NCBI RefSeq assembly: GCF_000419605.1
Contig: NZ_ATTI01000002.1
Span: 60,818 to 124,817, forward strand
Reading direction: 5' to 3'
Source of the DNA: Sphingomonas phyllosphaerae 5.2
GTDB lineage: Bacteria; Pseudomonadota; Alphaproteobacteria; Sphingomonadales; Sphingomonadaceae
Length of the DNA: 64,000 bases
The notes under the pieces: model-generated
Told to the model about the DNA's origin: nothing
Seen by the model: only the letters and a program-made list of their open reading frames with translations
Databases searched by the model: none
Program-made: the position numbers and the translations under genes
Part shown: positions 19,401-27,286 of the stretch, one piece after another
Layout: each line of letters starts with the position of its first letter
Position numbering within the stretch: position 1 is the stretch's first letter

Positions 19401-19551
19401 GCACCGGATTGTCGGGCGTGCTGCGGATCACGCCGCGCAACGCCGCCTGCCCGGCCTGCGCCGCGGCGGGGGCGGCCCAGGTCGCCGCGATCGCGGTGCC
19501 GGCCAGCATCGTGGCGCCGGCCAGTGCCAGCCGCAAGGTCCTGTTCTTCAT
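16468..19551 (-). CDS. TonB-dependent receptor with carboxypeptidase-like N-terminal domain
   Basis: 1027 residues. Signal peptide LRLALAGATMLAGTAIAATW ending AAAQA; then a carboxypeptidase-regulatory-like domain (ALRGVIRSTPDNPVQEIALV to GAYRLEIRLQKG, about 38-105); a plug opening with GDIIVTGSRIRSLSGGQVGI; and a beta-barrel ending in VKLSAGFNF with a terminal Phe. This Oar/SusC-like architecture imports oligosaccharides across the outer membrane. The start at 19551 overlaps the stop of the LacI gene (ATGA) and has GGGGAAA just upstream. With the GH144 glucanase downstream and GH3 and LacI upstream, the substrate is probably a beta-1,2-glucan fragment (inference). Confidence 0.9.
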   Translation of the reverse strand: MKNRTLRLALAGATMLAGTAIAATWAAPAAAQAGQAALRGVIRSTPDNPVQEIALVEVGSGFRRTVAPGADGSYNFPSLRAGAYRLEIRLQKGTRNSDQFTLRVGQNAGLDLDLTTAPAPAQPAPADNTAGETAPPPAEAQEGDIIVTGSRIRSLSGGQVGINITPRLIEQLPQNSRNFLAFADLAPGVRFIESADGSSRIQGGAQGSNSVNVFIDGVSQKDYVLRGGLTGQDSSPGNPFPQLAIGEYQVLSSNYKAELDQVGSVAIIAGTKSGTNEFHGEGFFDYTDQSLRERRPTEIFPNRIAKVASEDKQFGVALGGPIVKDVAHFFASYEGKRRQVPIDILPGNGIAVDSLPAQYRDIFGSYNSDFTQDLYFGKIDVEPTDKDLFELTAKYRNESGRQIGNGIAAVSTATLTKVEEKRGMLRWQHSEEKWINDLRVSYEDVAWSPQPATNGIGQQFRTTTRIGGSVSSFDLFRTGAGLGFQDKGQKGWTVQDDFTWTGFENHTIKVGAKAKWVRLNSLEQNLINPLYRYDTTLPVADGFNDEIPYSLEFGAQGGLDPRIRSNNFQLGLYAQDDWDVTDRLTLNLGLRWDYERTPAFLNYVTSAVDINAVSPANYPNLVGADYDINDYISNGNNRKAFKGAWQPRLGFTYRLDEAGRFTVFGGYGRSYDRNQFDFLQQELANGRFQRRQFLFQGADTVNPCTPSATCIPWNDVYLTEAGRQQLVGTGSAPGGREFRFINNDLKVPYSDQFSLGVRGRFNPVELEVGYTRIVSKDGFVYLLGTRRPDGSFFAPSPTTGAPQGPDTSFAPAGFGAIIIGDNGLETRADSAYAKLTKAYSAASPWSIDATYTFTAAEDNRPGNDQAGYFLLDFPKVSDYPFLRSGVVPRHRFVVAGSTDTPLGITLSAKFQIESPTFQRALLDTAEPFQRTIVGSEVFGLGDRWGRRQLDLAFTKYVPLKFIGDETRIRFRVDIINAMNDRNYVDYNNNPNDNTRPADSPSVYREQSTNSIGGNPPRTVKLSAGFNF

Positions 19552-20609
19552 CGATCGTTTCCCCATATCGTTTCTGTCGTTGTCGTCGCCCGCGCCACCA
19601 GGTGCGGGACGACCTCCTCCGTGCCGGTTCCGTCGTCGGAATCCTGTTCGCCGGAACCTTCCTGAACAAACGCCGCGCGCGTGCCCGCGATCCTCGCGGC
19701 GAGCCGCGCGACCGCGCGCGCGCCCAGCGCGGCGATGTCGATGCGCATCGTCGTCAGCGCCGGGCTGACCAGCCGCGCCAGCGGGATGTCGTCGAACCCG
19801 GCGACCAGCACCTGCCCCGGCACGTCGACGCCGGCGCGGCGCAGCGCCATCAGCGCGCCGATCGCCATCATGTCGTTCGCCGCGAAGATCGCATCCGCCT
19901 CCAGCGTGCCGGCCGCGACGCACTCCGCGACGATGGCGCCGCTGCGCTCGCGGAAGTCGCCGCCCTCCACGTGCAGCGCGACGCCCGCCGCGGCCGCCGC
20001 CTGCTCGGCGCCGGCGCGACGCTCGTCGGCGTCGACGTTGCCGGCCGGGCCGGACACATGCACGATCCGCCGCGCGCCGCGTTCGACCAGATGCGCGACC
20101 ATCGCCGCCGCACCGGTGCGATTGTCGATGCGCAGCGTCGCCGCCGCGTCATCCGGCGCGCAATTCAGGAACAGCGCCGCCAGCCCGCGCGGCATGTGCT
20201 GCGCCAGCACGTCGGCGCGCAGGTGCGGCGCCATCACCACCAGCCCGTCGACCTGCCCGCGCAGGTTCGCCAGCGTGTCCAGCCCACGCCCGTCGTGGAG
20301 CATCGTCAGCAACAGCCCCAGCCCGCGCGCGCTCGCCTCGCGGTCCATGCCGCGCAGCAATTCGGAGAAGAACTCGCCATGCAGGTCGGGCAGCACCACC
20401 CCGATCGCGCCGGTCCGCGCCAGGCTGAGGCTGCGGGCGCCGGCATGCGGGACATAGCCGAGCCGCGCCGCCGCTTCCTCGACGCGCGCGCGCATCTCCG
20501 GGCGGACGTTGTCGTGCCGGTTCAGCACCCGCGACACCGACGCCACGGACACGCCGGCATCGCGCGCGACGTCGTGGATCGTGGCATGAACGGTACGCGC
20601 GAACGGCAT
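19548..20609 (-). CDS. LacI-family transcriptional regulator
   Basis: 353 residues. The N-terminal helix-turn-helix ATIHDVARDAGVSVASVSRV followed by LNRHDNVRPEMRARVEEAAA is diagnostic of LacI. The periplasmic-binding-like effector domain follows (GAIGVVLPDLHGEFFSELLR; DAIFAANDMMAIGALMALRR; VAGFDDIPLARLVSPALTTM). It probably represses the glucan locus and responds to a sugar. Candidate operators lie 45-75 bp upstream of its start. Its stop overlaps the receptor start, so regulator and receptor share a transcript. Confidence 0.93.
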   Translation of the reverse strand: MPFARTVHATIHDVARDAGVSVASVSRVLNRHDNVRPEMRARVEEAAARLGYVPHAGARSLSLARTGAIGVVLPDLHGEFFSELLRGMDREASARGLGLLLTMLHDGRGLDTLANLRGQVDGLVVMAPHLRADVLAQHMPRGLAALFLNCAPDDAAATLRIDNRTGAAAMVAHLVERGARRIVHVSGPAGNVDADERRAGAEQAAAAAGVALHVEGGDFRERSGAIVAECVAAGTLEADAIFAANDMMAIGALMALRRAGVDVPGQVLVAGFDDIPLARLVSPALTTMRIDIAALGARAVARLAARIAGTRAAFVQEGSGEQDSDDGTGTEEVVPHLVARATTTTETIWGNDR

Positions 20610-20654
20610 GGCCGGCGGGACATCCTCTCCGAGACGCGGGCCAAGTCCGAGGCT

Positions 20655-20681
20655 TGTAACCGCTTACAGAAACCGCTTACA
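20655..20681. promoter_or_regulatory. LacI-type operator pair
   Basis: TGTAACCGCTTACA at 20655-20668 fits the palindrome TGTAAnCGnTTACA typical of LacI-family operators with the central CG. A second copy sharing AACCGCTTACA follows at 20671-20681, about 15 bp on. It lies between the divergent lacI-like gene and the GH3 gene, so it could control both directions. Confidence 0.75.
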
Positions 20682-20739
20682 TGAGCGTCGAGTGATAATC
20701 AATCGGGGCTAACTCCCCGTCATTGCGGGGCTTGGCCTC

Positions 20740-20845
20740 GTCATTGCGAGCGCAGCAAAGCAATGACGAAGGGACGGCGGTCGGGGATGTGTCCTGGAAC
20801 ATCCCTTCCCGGCCGCCGCTCGCCCCGGATCACATCCGGGGTGAC
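20740..20845. repeat. composite extragenic palindromic repeat
   Basis: First unit: GTCATTGCGAGCGCAGC followed by AAAGCAATGAC (20740-20767), an imperfect inverted repeat. Second unit: CCCCGGAT-cac-ATCCGGGG then TGAC (20823-20845). A region with the same two units in the same order is found at 60425-60571. These resemble REP elements, which accumulate between genes. Confidence 0.7.
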
Positions 20846-20892
20846 GGCGTAGTCGGCCGCGGCGGACGATACGGAAGCGGAAAGGGAGCAGG

Positions 20893-23160
20893 ATGAACGG
20901 ACACGATCGCCACGCGGGGCAACGCATCTCACGCCGCGCGATGCTGGCGGGCGCGGGCGCGACGCTCGCGTGGTCGGCCAGCCCGGCGCGCGCGCTGCTC
21001 GCTGCGGCCGGCGCGCGCCCGCTCCCGCCGGCGGTAGAGGCGTTGCTCGCGCGGATGACCGTCACCGAAAAGGCCGGGCAGCTCAACCTGCTCGCCGCCG
21101 CCTGGGCGGGCGGCGCGGCGGTGTCGCTCAATCCGGCGGGCGGCACGGCCAGCTTCGACGCGCAATTGCGCATGGTCCGCCGCGGCGAGCTGACCGGCGT
21201 GTTCAACGGCAATGGCGCGGGCATGGCGCGGCGGATGCAGACGGAGGCGATGCGCCGCTCGCGGCTGAAGATTCCGCTGCTGTTCGCGGCCGATGTCATC
21301 CACGGCCTGCGCACCGTCTTCCCGGTCCCGCTTGCCGAGGCGGCCAGCTTCGATCCCGAGCTGGCGCGGCGCACCGCGCGCGCCGCCGCGATCGAGGCGT
21401 CGGCATCCGGCATCGACTGGACCTTCGCGCCGATGGTCGACATCGCGCGCGACGCGCGCTGGGGGCGCGGCGTGGAGGGCGCGGGCGAGGACGTGTTGCT
21501 CGGGCGCATGATGGCGGCGGCGCGCGTGCGCGGCTTCCAGGGCGACGGGCTGTCCGCGCCGGATGCGGTCGCCGCCTGCGCCAAGCATTTCGTCGCTTAT
21601 GGCGCCGGCGAGGCCGGGCTCGACTACAATAGCGTCGACGTGTCGGAACGGACGTTGCGCGACATCTATTTCCCGCCGTTCCAGGCGGCGTTCGCGGCCG
21701 GCGCGCCGACCGTGATGGCGTCGTTCAACGACCTGTCCGGCGTGCCGGCGACCGCCAATCCGTGGCTGCTCGATACGATCCTGCGCCGCGAATGGGGGTT
21801 CGGCGGGCTGGTCGTCTCCGATTACACCGGCGACGAGGAACTGATCGCGCACGGGCTGGCCACGGATGCGCGCGACGCGACGAAGCTCGCCTTCCTCGCC
21901 GGTGTCGACATGTCGATGCAGAGCGGCTTCTACCTGCAGCACCTGCCCGACCTCGTCGCCAAGGGCGAGGTGCCGATGGCGCGGCTGGACGAGGCGGTGC
22001 GCCGCGTGCTCGCGCTCAAGGTCGCGCTCGGGCTGTTCGACGATCCGTTCCGGCGCATCGACCCCGCGCGCGAGAAGGCGCGGATCCGCACGCCGGAGAT
22101 GCTGGCGCTCGCACGCGAGGCCGGCGCGCGCAGCATCGTGATGCTCCGCAACGACGGCGGGCTGCTCCCCCTGCCCCGCACCGGCCGCAGGATCGCGCTG
22201 ATCGGACCGTTCGCCGGCGGGGGGCACGACCTGATCGGGCCGTGGAACGTCTATGGCACCGATCGCGAGGCGGTGGATCTGGCGACGGCGGTCCGCGCGA
22301 TCGTCCCCGATGTCACCGTCGACGATGGCAGCGACGTGGGCGCGGCGGTCGCGGCGGCGCGCGCGGCCGATGTCGTCGTGCTCGCGATCGGCGAGACGCA
22401 GGACATGTCGGGCGAGGCGCAGTCGCGCTCCGCCGTGGTCGTGCCGCCTGCGCAGCAGGCGCTGGCCGAGGCGATCGCCGCGACCGGCAAGCCCGTGGTG
22501 GTGCTGTTGCGCACCGGCCGTGCGCTCGCGCTGGCGGGCGCGGTGCGGGATGCGCCCGCGCTCCTGGTCACGTGGTTCCTCGGTTCGCAGGACGGCCCGG
22601 CGATCGCCGACGTGCTGTTCGGCGCGGTGTCGCCGTCGGCGCGGCTGCCGGTGTCCTTCCCGCGCGCGACCGGGCAGGTGCCTTATTATTACGCGCACCG
22701 CAGCACCGGCCGCCCCAACCCGCCCGGTGCGCTGCAACCCTACAAGACGCACTTCCGCGAACTTCCGAACAGCGCATTGTTCGCATTCGGGCACGGTCTG
22801 ACGTACGGAAAGATCGCCTATTCCGACCTTTCGCTCAGTAGCCGGACGCTCGGCGACGCGCCGCTCACGATCCGCGCCACCATCGCCAACAACGGCGCGG
22901 TCGCGGCGACCGAGGTGGTGCAGCTGTACGTCCACGACGTCGCCGCCAGCGTGACGCAGCCGGTGCGCGTCCTGAAGGCGTTCACCCGCGTCACGCTCGC
23001 GCCCGGCGAGCGGCAGGAGGTGCGCTTCACGCTCACCCGCGCCGATTTGTCCTTCACGGGTCGCGACTTGCGGCCGACCGTCGAACCCGGCGCCTTCCGC
23101 CTGTGGGTGGCGCCGTCCGCGGAGGCGGAGGGGCTGGCGGGGACGTTCATGCTGGCGTGA
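20893..23160 (+). CDS. GH3 beta-glucosidase, exported
   Basis: 755 residues. A twin-Arg-like signal ISRRAMLAGAGATLAWSAS starts the protein. Then the GH3 N-terminal barrel: LLARMTVTEKAGQLNLLAAA, PLLFAADVIHGLRTVFPVPL, WTFAPMVDIARDARWGRGVE, CAKHFVAYGAGEAG, and the nucleophile Asp in LVVSDYTGDEEL (about residue 312). The GH3 C-terminal domain follows (GARSIVMLRNDGGLLPLP) with an Fn3-like end (ATEVVQLYVHDVAASVTQPV). It releases glucose from beta-linked oligosaccharides in the periplasm. It is divergent from the LacI gene across a LacI-type operator and would finish degradation of GH144 products (inference). Confidence 0.93.
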   Translation: MNGHDRHAGQRISRRAMLAGAGATLAWSASPARALLAAAGARPLPPAVEALLARMTVTEKAGQLNLLAAAWAGGAAVSLNPAGGTASFDAQLRMVRRGELTGVFNGNGAGMARRMQTEAMRRSRLKIPLLFAADVIHGLRTVFPVPLAEAASFDPELARRTARAAAIEASASGIDWTFAPMVDIARDARWGRGVEGAGEDVLLGRMMAAARVRGFQGDGLSAPDAVAACAKHFVAYGAGEAGLDYNSVDVSERTLRDIYFPPFQAAFAAGAPTVMASFNDLSGVPATANPWLLDTILRREWGFGGLVVSDYTGDEELIAHGLATDARDATKLAFLAGVDMSMQSGFYLQHLPDLVAKGEVPMARLDEAVRRVLALKVALGLFDDPFRRIDPAREKARIRTPEMLALAREAGARSIVMLRNDGGLLPLPRTGRRIALIGPFAGGGHDLIGPWNVYGTDREAVDLATAVRAIVPDVTVDDGSDVGAAVAAARAADVVVLAIGETQDMSGEAQSRSAVVVPPAQQALAEAIAATGKPVVVLLRTGRALALAGAVRDAPALLVTWFLGSQDGPAIADVLFGAVSPSARLPVSFPRATGQVPYYYAHRSTGRPNPPGALQPYKTHFRELPNSALFAFGHGLTYGKIAYSDLSLSSRTLGDAPLTIRATIANNGAVAATEVVQLYVHDVAASVTQPVRVLKAFTRVTLAPGERQEVRFTLTRADLSFTGRDLRPTVEPGAFRLWVAPSAEAEGLAGTFMLA

Positions 23161-23263
23161 CGGCGCGGGTGCCGCAGCGGTCCGCGATTGCGACGCCGCG
23201 CCGCTGCGCTAGGATGTGCGGCCACGCAAAGCGGCGCGGGTCCGCAGGCAGGGCGCTACGACG

Positions 23264-23788
23264 ATGATCGACACTTCAGCCCGCCTGAGCTTGCGGCCGC
23301 GGCAGGAAGCCGATGCCGAGGCGCTGTTCACGACCATGGCGGATCGCCGGGCGATGCGGTGGTGGTCGTGCGCCCCGTTCGGCAGCATCCCGGAATTACG
23401 CGACTATTTCTCTCCGCGCGCGGGATCGGGGTGGCAATCGTGGGCGATCGTCCGGCACGGCGCGCAGCAGGCGATCGGTTTCGTGTCGGCGGGGCGGAAA
23501 AGGGACGGCGTCTCGGAGATCGGTTATCTGCTCGCCCGCGACGCACATGGGCAAGGCTATGGCCGCGAAGCCGTTTCACTGTTGATCGACCATCTTCTGG
23601 CGCACGGGGACCGACGGATCTTCGCCGACGTCGATCCGGACAACCGGGCGTCGATCGCGCTGCTGACGGCGCTCGGCTTCACGCTCGAGGGCCGGCTTCG
23701 CGCCGAGTGGCAGACCCATATCGGCGTGCGCGATTCATTGATCTACGGCCTGCTGGCCGAGGAATGGCCAGCGCGGTCCGCGGCCTGA
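23264..23788 (+). CDS. GNAT-family N-acetyltransferase
   Basis: 174 residues of the RimJ/RimL-like branch: ARLSLRPRQEADAEALFTTM at the start, AIGFVSAGRKRDGVSEIGYL in the middle, and the acetyl-CoA loop ARDAHGQGYGREAVSLLIDH, followed by DVDPDNRASIALLTALGFTL. It transfers an acetyl group from acetyl-CoA to an unknown amine. I chose the ATG at 23264; the upstream extension is not family-like. The gene stands alone. Confidence 0.88.
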   Translation: MIDTSARLSLRPRQEADAEALFTTMADRRAMRWWSCAPFGSIPELRDYFSPRAGSGWQSWAIVRHGAQQAIGFVSAGRKRDGVSEIGYLLARDAHGQGYGREAVSLLIDHLLAHGDRRIFADVDPDNRASIALLTALGFTLEGRLRAEWQTHIGVRDSLIYGLLAEEWPARSAA

Positions 23789-24036
23789 GACGACCGGGTA
23801 CGGGCGGCAGCGCCCGGCCACATGCGCCTCGTCCGCCACGACGATCGGGCGCTGGCGTGCGGGCCGGCGGGGCTTACCAGTCGACCGGACCGCATACGAT
23901 CGCGACAACGGCACCCCCTGGCGAATTCCGGCCCGTGGCGAGCGGCGCATCGCTGGCGATATCACAAACATCGGTTAACCCCCGGAAAAGCCATGGCCGG
24001 TATACACGCCGGCAGGAATGGCGGTGGAGAGATCGA

Positions 24037-24276
24037 TTGCGTATTGACGAACTGGAGCCGACGCCGACGAATGCAGCTCCGCTCGAAATCCCCGACGACC
24101 TGCTGGAAAGCGTGCGGCGGCACCAGACCAACCTCGCCACGCTGGTCGCGAGCCTGCGCGCGGCCGGCATCGACGAGGCGGTGGTGGAAGCGAGCATCCG
24201 CAGCCTGGTGGACAGCTACGCCGACGAACTGACCCGCGCCGTCCAGCAGATGCTCAGGGCCGATGCGCGTGGTTGA
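24037..24276 (+). CDS. small hypothetical protein upstream of the diguanylate cyclase
   Basis: 79 residues, helical and acidic: EIPDDLLESVRRHQTNLATL, VASLRAAGIDEAVVEASIRS and a tail RAVQQMLRADARG. Start at a TTG with GGAGAG about six bases upstream; a much longer open frame exists but its upstream part is not protein-like. It overlaps the GAF-GGDEF gene by 14 bp, so the two are coupled and it may be its partner or regulator (inference from position only). Confidence 0.6.
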   Translation: MRIDELEPTPTNAAPLEIPDDLLESVRRHQTNLATLVASLRAAGIDEAVVEASIRSLVDSYADELTRAVQQMLRADARG

Positions 24277-25246
24277 TCAGCTGCTTCTGGACGACGAGGG
24301 CCGGCTTGCCGCCCTGCACCGGCTGAACGTGCTGGATTCCCCGGTCGAACAGCCCTTCGAAAAGATCGTCACCCTGGTGAGGACGGTGCTGGCCGTGCCG
24401 ATCGCCACCGTGTCGCTGGTCGACCGGGATCGGCAATGGTTCAAGGCCAGGCACGGCCTCGAGGCGACCGAGACGCCGCGCTCCGTCTCCTTCTGCACGC
24501 ATACGATCCAGCAACGCGAGCCGTTGATCGTCGAGGACGCCGCGGCCGATCCGCGTTTCGCGGGAAGTCCGCTGGTCGTCGGCCCGCCGTATATCCGGAG
24601 CTATGCGGGCGTGCCGTTGCGCACCCCCGAGGGGTACAATGTCGGCTCGCTCTGCGCCATGGACACGCGGCCACGGCGGTTCAGCCCGGCGGATATCGGC
24701 ATCCTGTCGAACTTCGCAAACATCGTCTGCGACGAGCTCCAGCTGCGACTGATCGCGCAAAGTGACCATCTTACGGGCGCGTTGACGCGGCGCGGCTTCG
24801 CCGAGCAGGCCGAACGCGAGATCAACCGTTCCGGGCGCTACGATCGTCCCAGCTCGCTGATCATGCTGGATCTCGACCATTTCAAGTCGATCAACGATAG
24901 CCATGGCCACGGCGTCGGTGACGACGTGCTCAGGCACGTGGCCGAGATCATCAAGGCGACGATCAGGCCCAGCGACGTCCTGGGCCGGCTGGGCGGGGAG
25001 GAGTTCGGCATCCTGCTGACCGAGACCGGAGCGGAGGACGCCAGGATCGCCGCGGAGCGCATCCGCCACGCGATCGCGACATCGCCGCTGGTCGTGTCGC
25101 CCGCACTTTCCATACCCGTCACCGCAAGCCTGGGGGTGGCCAGCATCACGGAGGACGTGAGCGCGTTCGCGGACTGGCTCAAGGCGGCGGATGAGCTGCT
25201 GTATTCGGCAAAGCACGCCGGCCGGAACACCGTGCGGCCGCTGTAG
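24263..25246 (+). CDS. GAF-GGDEF diguanylate cyclase
   Basis: 327 residues. An N-terminal GAF domain (RLAALHRLNVLDSPVEQPFE through GVPLRTPEGYNVGSLCAMDT, about 12-140), then GGDEF (about 165-325) with HLTGALTRRGFAEQAERE, LIMLDLDHFKSINDSHGHGV and the active-site loop LGRLGGEEFGILL. An RPSD lies five residues before GGEEF, matching the product-binding I-site, so feedback inhibition by c-di-GMP is likely. It makes c-di-GMP in the cytoplasm. GAF domains of this build are typical of 'GAF sensor' stand-alone cyclases; the ligand is unknown. Confidence 0.93.
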   Translation: MRVVDQLLLDDEGRLAALHRLNVLDSPVEQPFEKIVTLVRTVLAVPIATVSLVDRDRQWFKARHGLEATETPRSVSFCTHTIQQREPLIVEDAAADPRFAGSPLVVGPPYIRSYAGVPLRTPEGYNVGSLCAMDTRPRRFSPADIGILSNFANIVCDELQLRLIAQSDHLTGALTRRGFAEQAEREINRSGRYDRPSSLIMLDLDHFKSINDSHGHGVGDDVLRHVAEIIKATIRPSDVLGRLGGEEFGILLTETGAEDARIAAERIRHAIATSPLVVSPALSIPVTASLGVASITEDVSAFADWLKAADELLYSAKHAGRNTVRPL

Positions 25247-25350
25247 GTCGCAGCACGGGTCCGGCATTACTGCGGCGGAGCGGCGCTCCGCCGTGGTGAT
25301 CGTGATCTCGTGGCCGGGCGACAGGCCGAACCGCGCCGGCGCGAGCCAGC

Positions 25351-25644
25351 CTAGAATACGCCCACCGCGGCGTCGGCCCAGATCAGCGTGATTGTCGCCA
25401 CCGAAACGGCGATCGCGATCATGCGCGCTCGCCGATGCCGGATCAGCCGGTGAGCGAGCTCCACCGCGATGCCGAGCGCCGTCAACAGCACCGCGCCGGC
25501 AGCGAAGTCGCTCCGCTCCCAGCGCACTTCGTCGGTGAACCGCATAGCGAGAAGCGGGCAGGCCAGCAGAATGGCCATTCCGCCCCAAAGCGCCAGCCGC
25601 CACGTTGCGAACGGACCGCCGGCTCGCCGCCGCTGCGCACTCAT
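25351..25644 (-). CDS. small integral membrane protein
   Basis: 97 residues with three hydrophobic segments: WRLALWGGMAILLACPLLAM, FAAGAVLLTALGIAVELAHR and MIAIAVSVATITLIWADAAV, with arginine-rich loops. The ATG at 25644 has GGAG eight bases upstream; another ATG lies at 25674. No family recognised; proteins of this kind are frequent single genes in sphingomonads. Confidence 0.65.
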   Translation of the reverse strand: MSAQRRRAGGPFATWRLALWGGMAILLACPLLAMRFTDEVRWERSDFAAGAVLLTALGIAVELAHRLIRHRRARMIAIAVSVATITLIWADAAVGVF

Positions 25645-25853
25645 CGCGATAGCTCCGTCATGACGCATCATCATAGCGCGGCGCCTCGCGGGCCGGCAAT
25701 CGCGGGCGGTCGCCGGCAACCGGCACGGCGGACGGGCGCAGCCGTTGAACGTCACGGGTCGCGCCTCGTCACGGCATCGCGGCTGCCGTGGGGTGCCGGG
25801 CGTGCTGCGCTGCGCCGCCCGATCGTTCCCCCTCCCCTGCCCGGGCGTGCTTA

Positions 25854-26321
25854 ATGCTTCGGCGACAACTCGCGGCTAAATGTACGGAAACCAACCGGAA
25901 AAGGCTGCCTGCCCTGTACACGATCGACCATGACGCCGCGACGCGGACGCTGACCATCGTGACCGAGGGCTTCTGGACCGCGGGGGTCACCGCCGCCTTC
26001 ACCACCGAGCTGCTGGCGCGCGGCACCGCGGCGCGGCTGCGGCATGGACCGTTCGTGGTGCTCGCCGATCTGCGCCGCGCCGCGATCCAGCCGACGCAGG
26101 TCGTCGACGCGCTCGCCGCGATGATGCCGCGCGCGCTGAAGGTCACCACGCTGCCGATCGCCGCAGTCGCCGCCAGCAACCTGGCCAAGCTCCAGACCGA
26201 ACGTTACCTGAAGGGCGCGAACTGCCGCACCTTCCTCGACGTCGACGAGGCGCGGCGCTGGCTTGCCGCCGCGCGGCCAGCCGCGCGTGAGGCCGCGGCG
26301 CCCCCTGCCGCGACGATGTAG
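25854..26321 (+). CDS. STAS/SpoIIAA-like protein
   Basis: 155 residues: LYTIDHDAATRTLTIVTEGF, WTAGVTAAFTTELLARG, FVVLADLRRAAIQPTQVVDA, an alpha helix and FLDVDEARRWLAAA. Same order of elements as the protein at 14524-14892 and about the same length of core, so I call them members of one family. The first about 20 residues may be mis-started. Function unknown; no neighbour explains it. Confidence 0.6.
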   Translation: MLRRQLAAKCTETNRKRLPALYTIDHDAATRTLTIVTEGFWTAGVTAAFTTELLARGTAARLRHGPFVVLADLRRAAIQPTQVVDALAAMMPRALKVTTLPIAAVAASNLAKLQTERYLKGANCRTFLDVDEARRWLAAARPAAREAAAPPAATM

Positions 26322-26385
26322 GTCACCGACCTACGCCGCCCCCGCCCCGCACCGTTATGGGCGCCGCGACATCAAGGGGGATCCG

Positions 26386-27012
26386 ATGAAGACGTTGATA
26401 TGCGCGATGCTGGCCGTGACTGCCGCGCCGGGGCCGGCACACGCCGCGACCTTCGCGTTCACCGAGACGTTCGGCATCGGGCGCGACGCAGCGACCGGCA
26501 GCGGGGCGCCGGTGGTCGCGACGGGGACGTTCGACGGTGATGTGGCGGGGAACGTCATCACGAACCTGCGCAACGTCTCGGTCTTTCTCGACGGCACCGC
26601 CTTCGCCGGCAACGGCGCGCTGTTCGCGGGGCGGTTCGACCGCGATCTCGCGCAGTTCGTCGCCGGCGGCGCGACCGCCTCGCTTGACGGCAGCGCGAAC
26701 GACTTCTTCTTCTCGGACGCGCTGCTCGGCACCGCGGTGGCCCCGCGCAACTATTATTATGCGAATGGCATCGACGGCCTGTCGGGCGCGGTATCGGGCA
26801 TCACCGACGATGGGATCACCGGGCTGTTCGGCGCGTCGACCGCGCTGTCTCCCGGCACGCCGCTGACGATCACCCGCGTCGAGACGTCGCCATCCGTACA
26901 GCCCGGCGCGGTGCCCGAGCCCGCCAGCTGGGCGCTGATGCTGCTCGGCTTCGGCACCGTCGGCTATGCGATGCGGCGGCGCGCAACGGTGCGTGTGGCG
27001 CAGGCGGTCTGA
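26386..27012 (+). CDS. PEP-CTERM sorting-signal protein
   Basis: 208 residues. Signal peptide MKTLICAMLAVTAAPGPAHA; a beta-rich extracellular body; and the terminal sorting signal VPEPASWALMLLGFGTVGYA followed by MRRRATVR. This PEP-CTERM/PxxWA-type tail is the substrate of an exosortase-like system that processes proteins at the inner membrane for export to the surface. AAGGGGG lies six bases before the ATG. A second such protein is at 49010-49666. No exosortase gene is in the window. Confidence 0.9.
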   Translation: MKTLICAMLAVTAAPGPAHAATFAFTETFGIGRDAATGSGAPVVATGTFDGDVAGNVITNLRNVSVFLDGTAFAGNGALFAGRFDRDLAQFVAGGATASLDGSANDFFFSDALLGTAVAPRNYYYANGIDGLSGAVSGITDDGITGLFGASTALSPGTPLTITRVETSPSVQPGAVPEPASWALMLLGFGTVGYAMRRRATVRVAQAV

Positions 27013-27073
27013 TCGGCACGGCGCGCGGCACGCCGGCGTTGGCGCCGCGCGCCGCGCGCCCTACATGGCGGTC

Positions 27074-27253
27074 ATGACCGAGCGCTTCGAGAGACACCGC
27101 CAGCCCTGGCGCCCCGATGAAATCCAGAAGCTGCACCAGCTGGCCAAGAAGGGCATGGCGCTGAAAGCGATCGCCAAGGCGCTGACGCGCAGCGAGGAAT
27201 CGGTGAAGGACCGCGCCAAGGAAGACGGGCTGGCGATCGCGAAGCTGCGCTAA
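27074..27253 (+). CDS. small SANT/HTH-like DNA-binding protein
   Basis: 59 residues, basic: RHRQPWRPDEIQKLHQLAKK, GMALKAIAKALTRSEESVKD, RAKEDGLAIAKLR. The tri-helical pattern W..DE...L......G....IA..L.R...SV..RA. is that of a Myb/SANT-like domain, common as a lone small gene in sphingomonads. An upstream ATG at 27065 is also possible. Role unknown. Confidence 0.65.
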   Translation: MTERFERHRQPWRPDEIQKLHQLAKKGMALKAIAKALTRSEESVKDRAKEDGLAIAKLR

Positions 27254-27286
27254 GGCGTTGATGATACGGTGCGGAACGCGCCCTTA

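Noticed and set aside
16534-19665. A 1043-codon open frame on the plus strand opposite the TonB receptor
   Set aside because: It is the antisense of a clear receptor gene, is Arg/Ala/Val-rich with no motif, and arises from the high-GC codon pattern.
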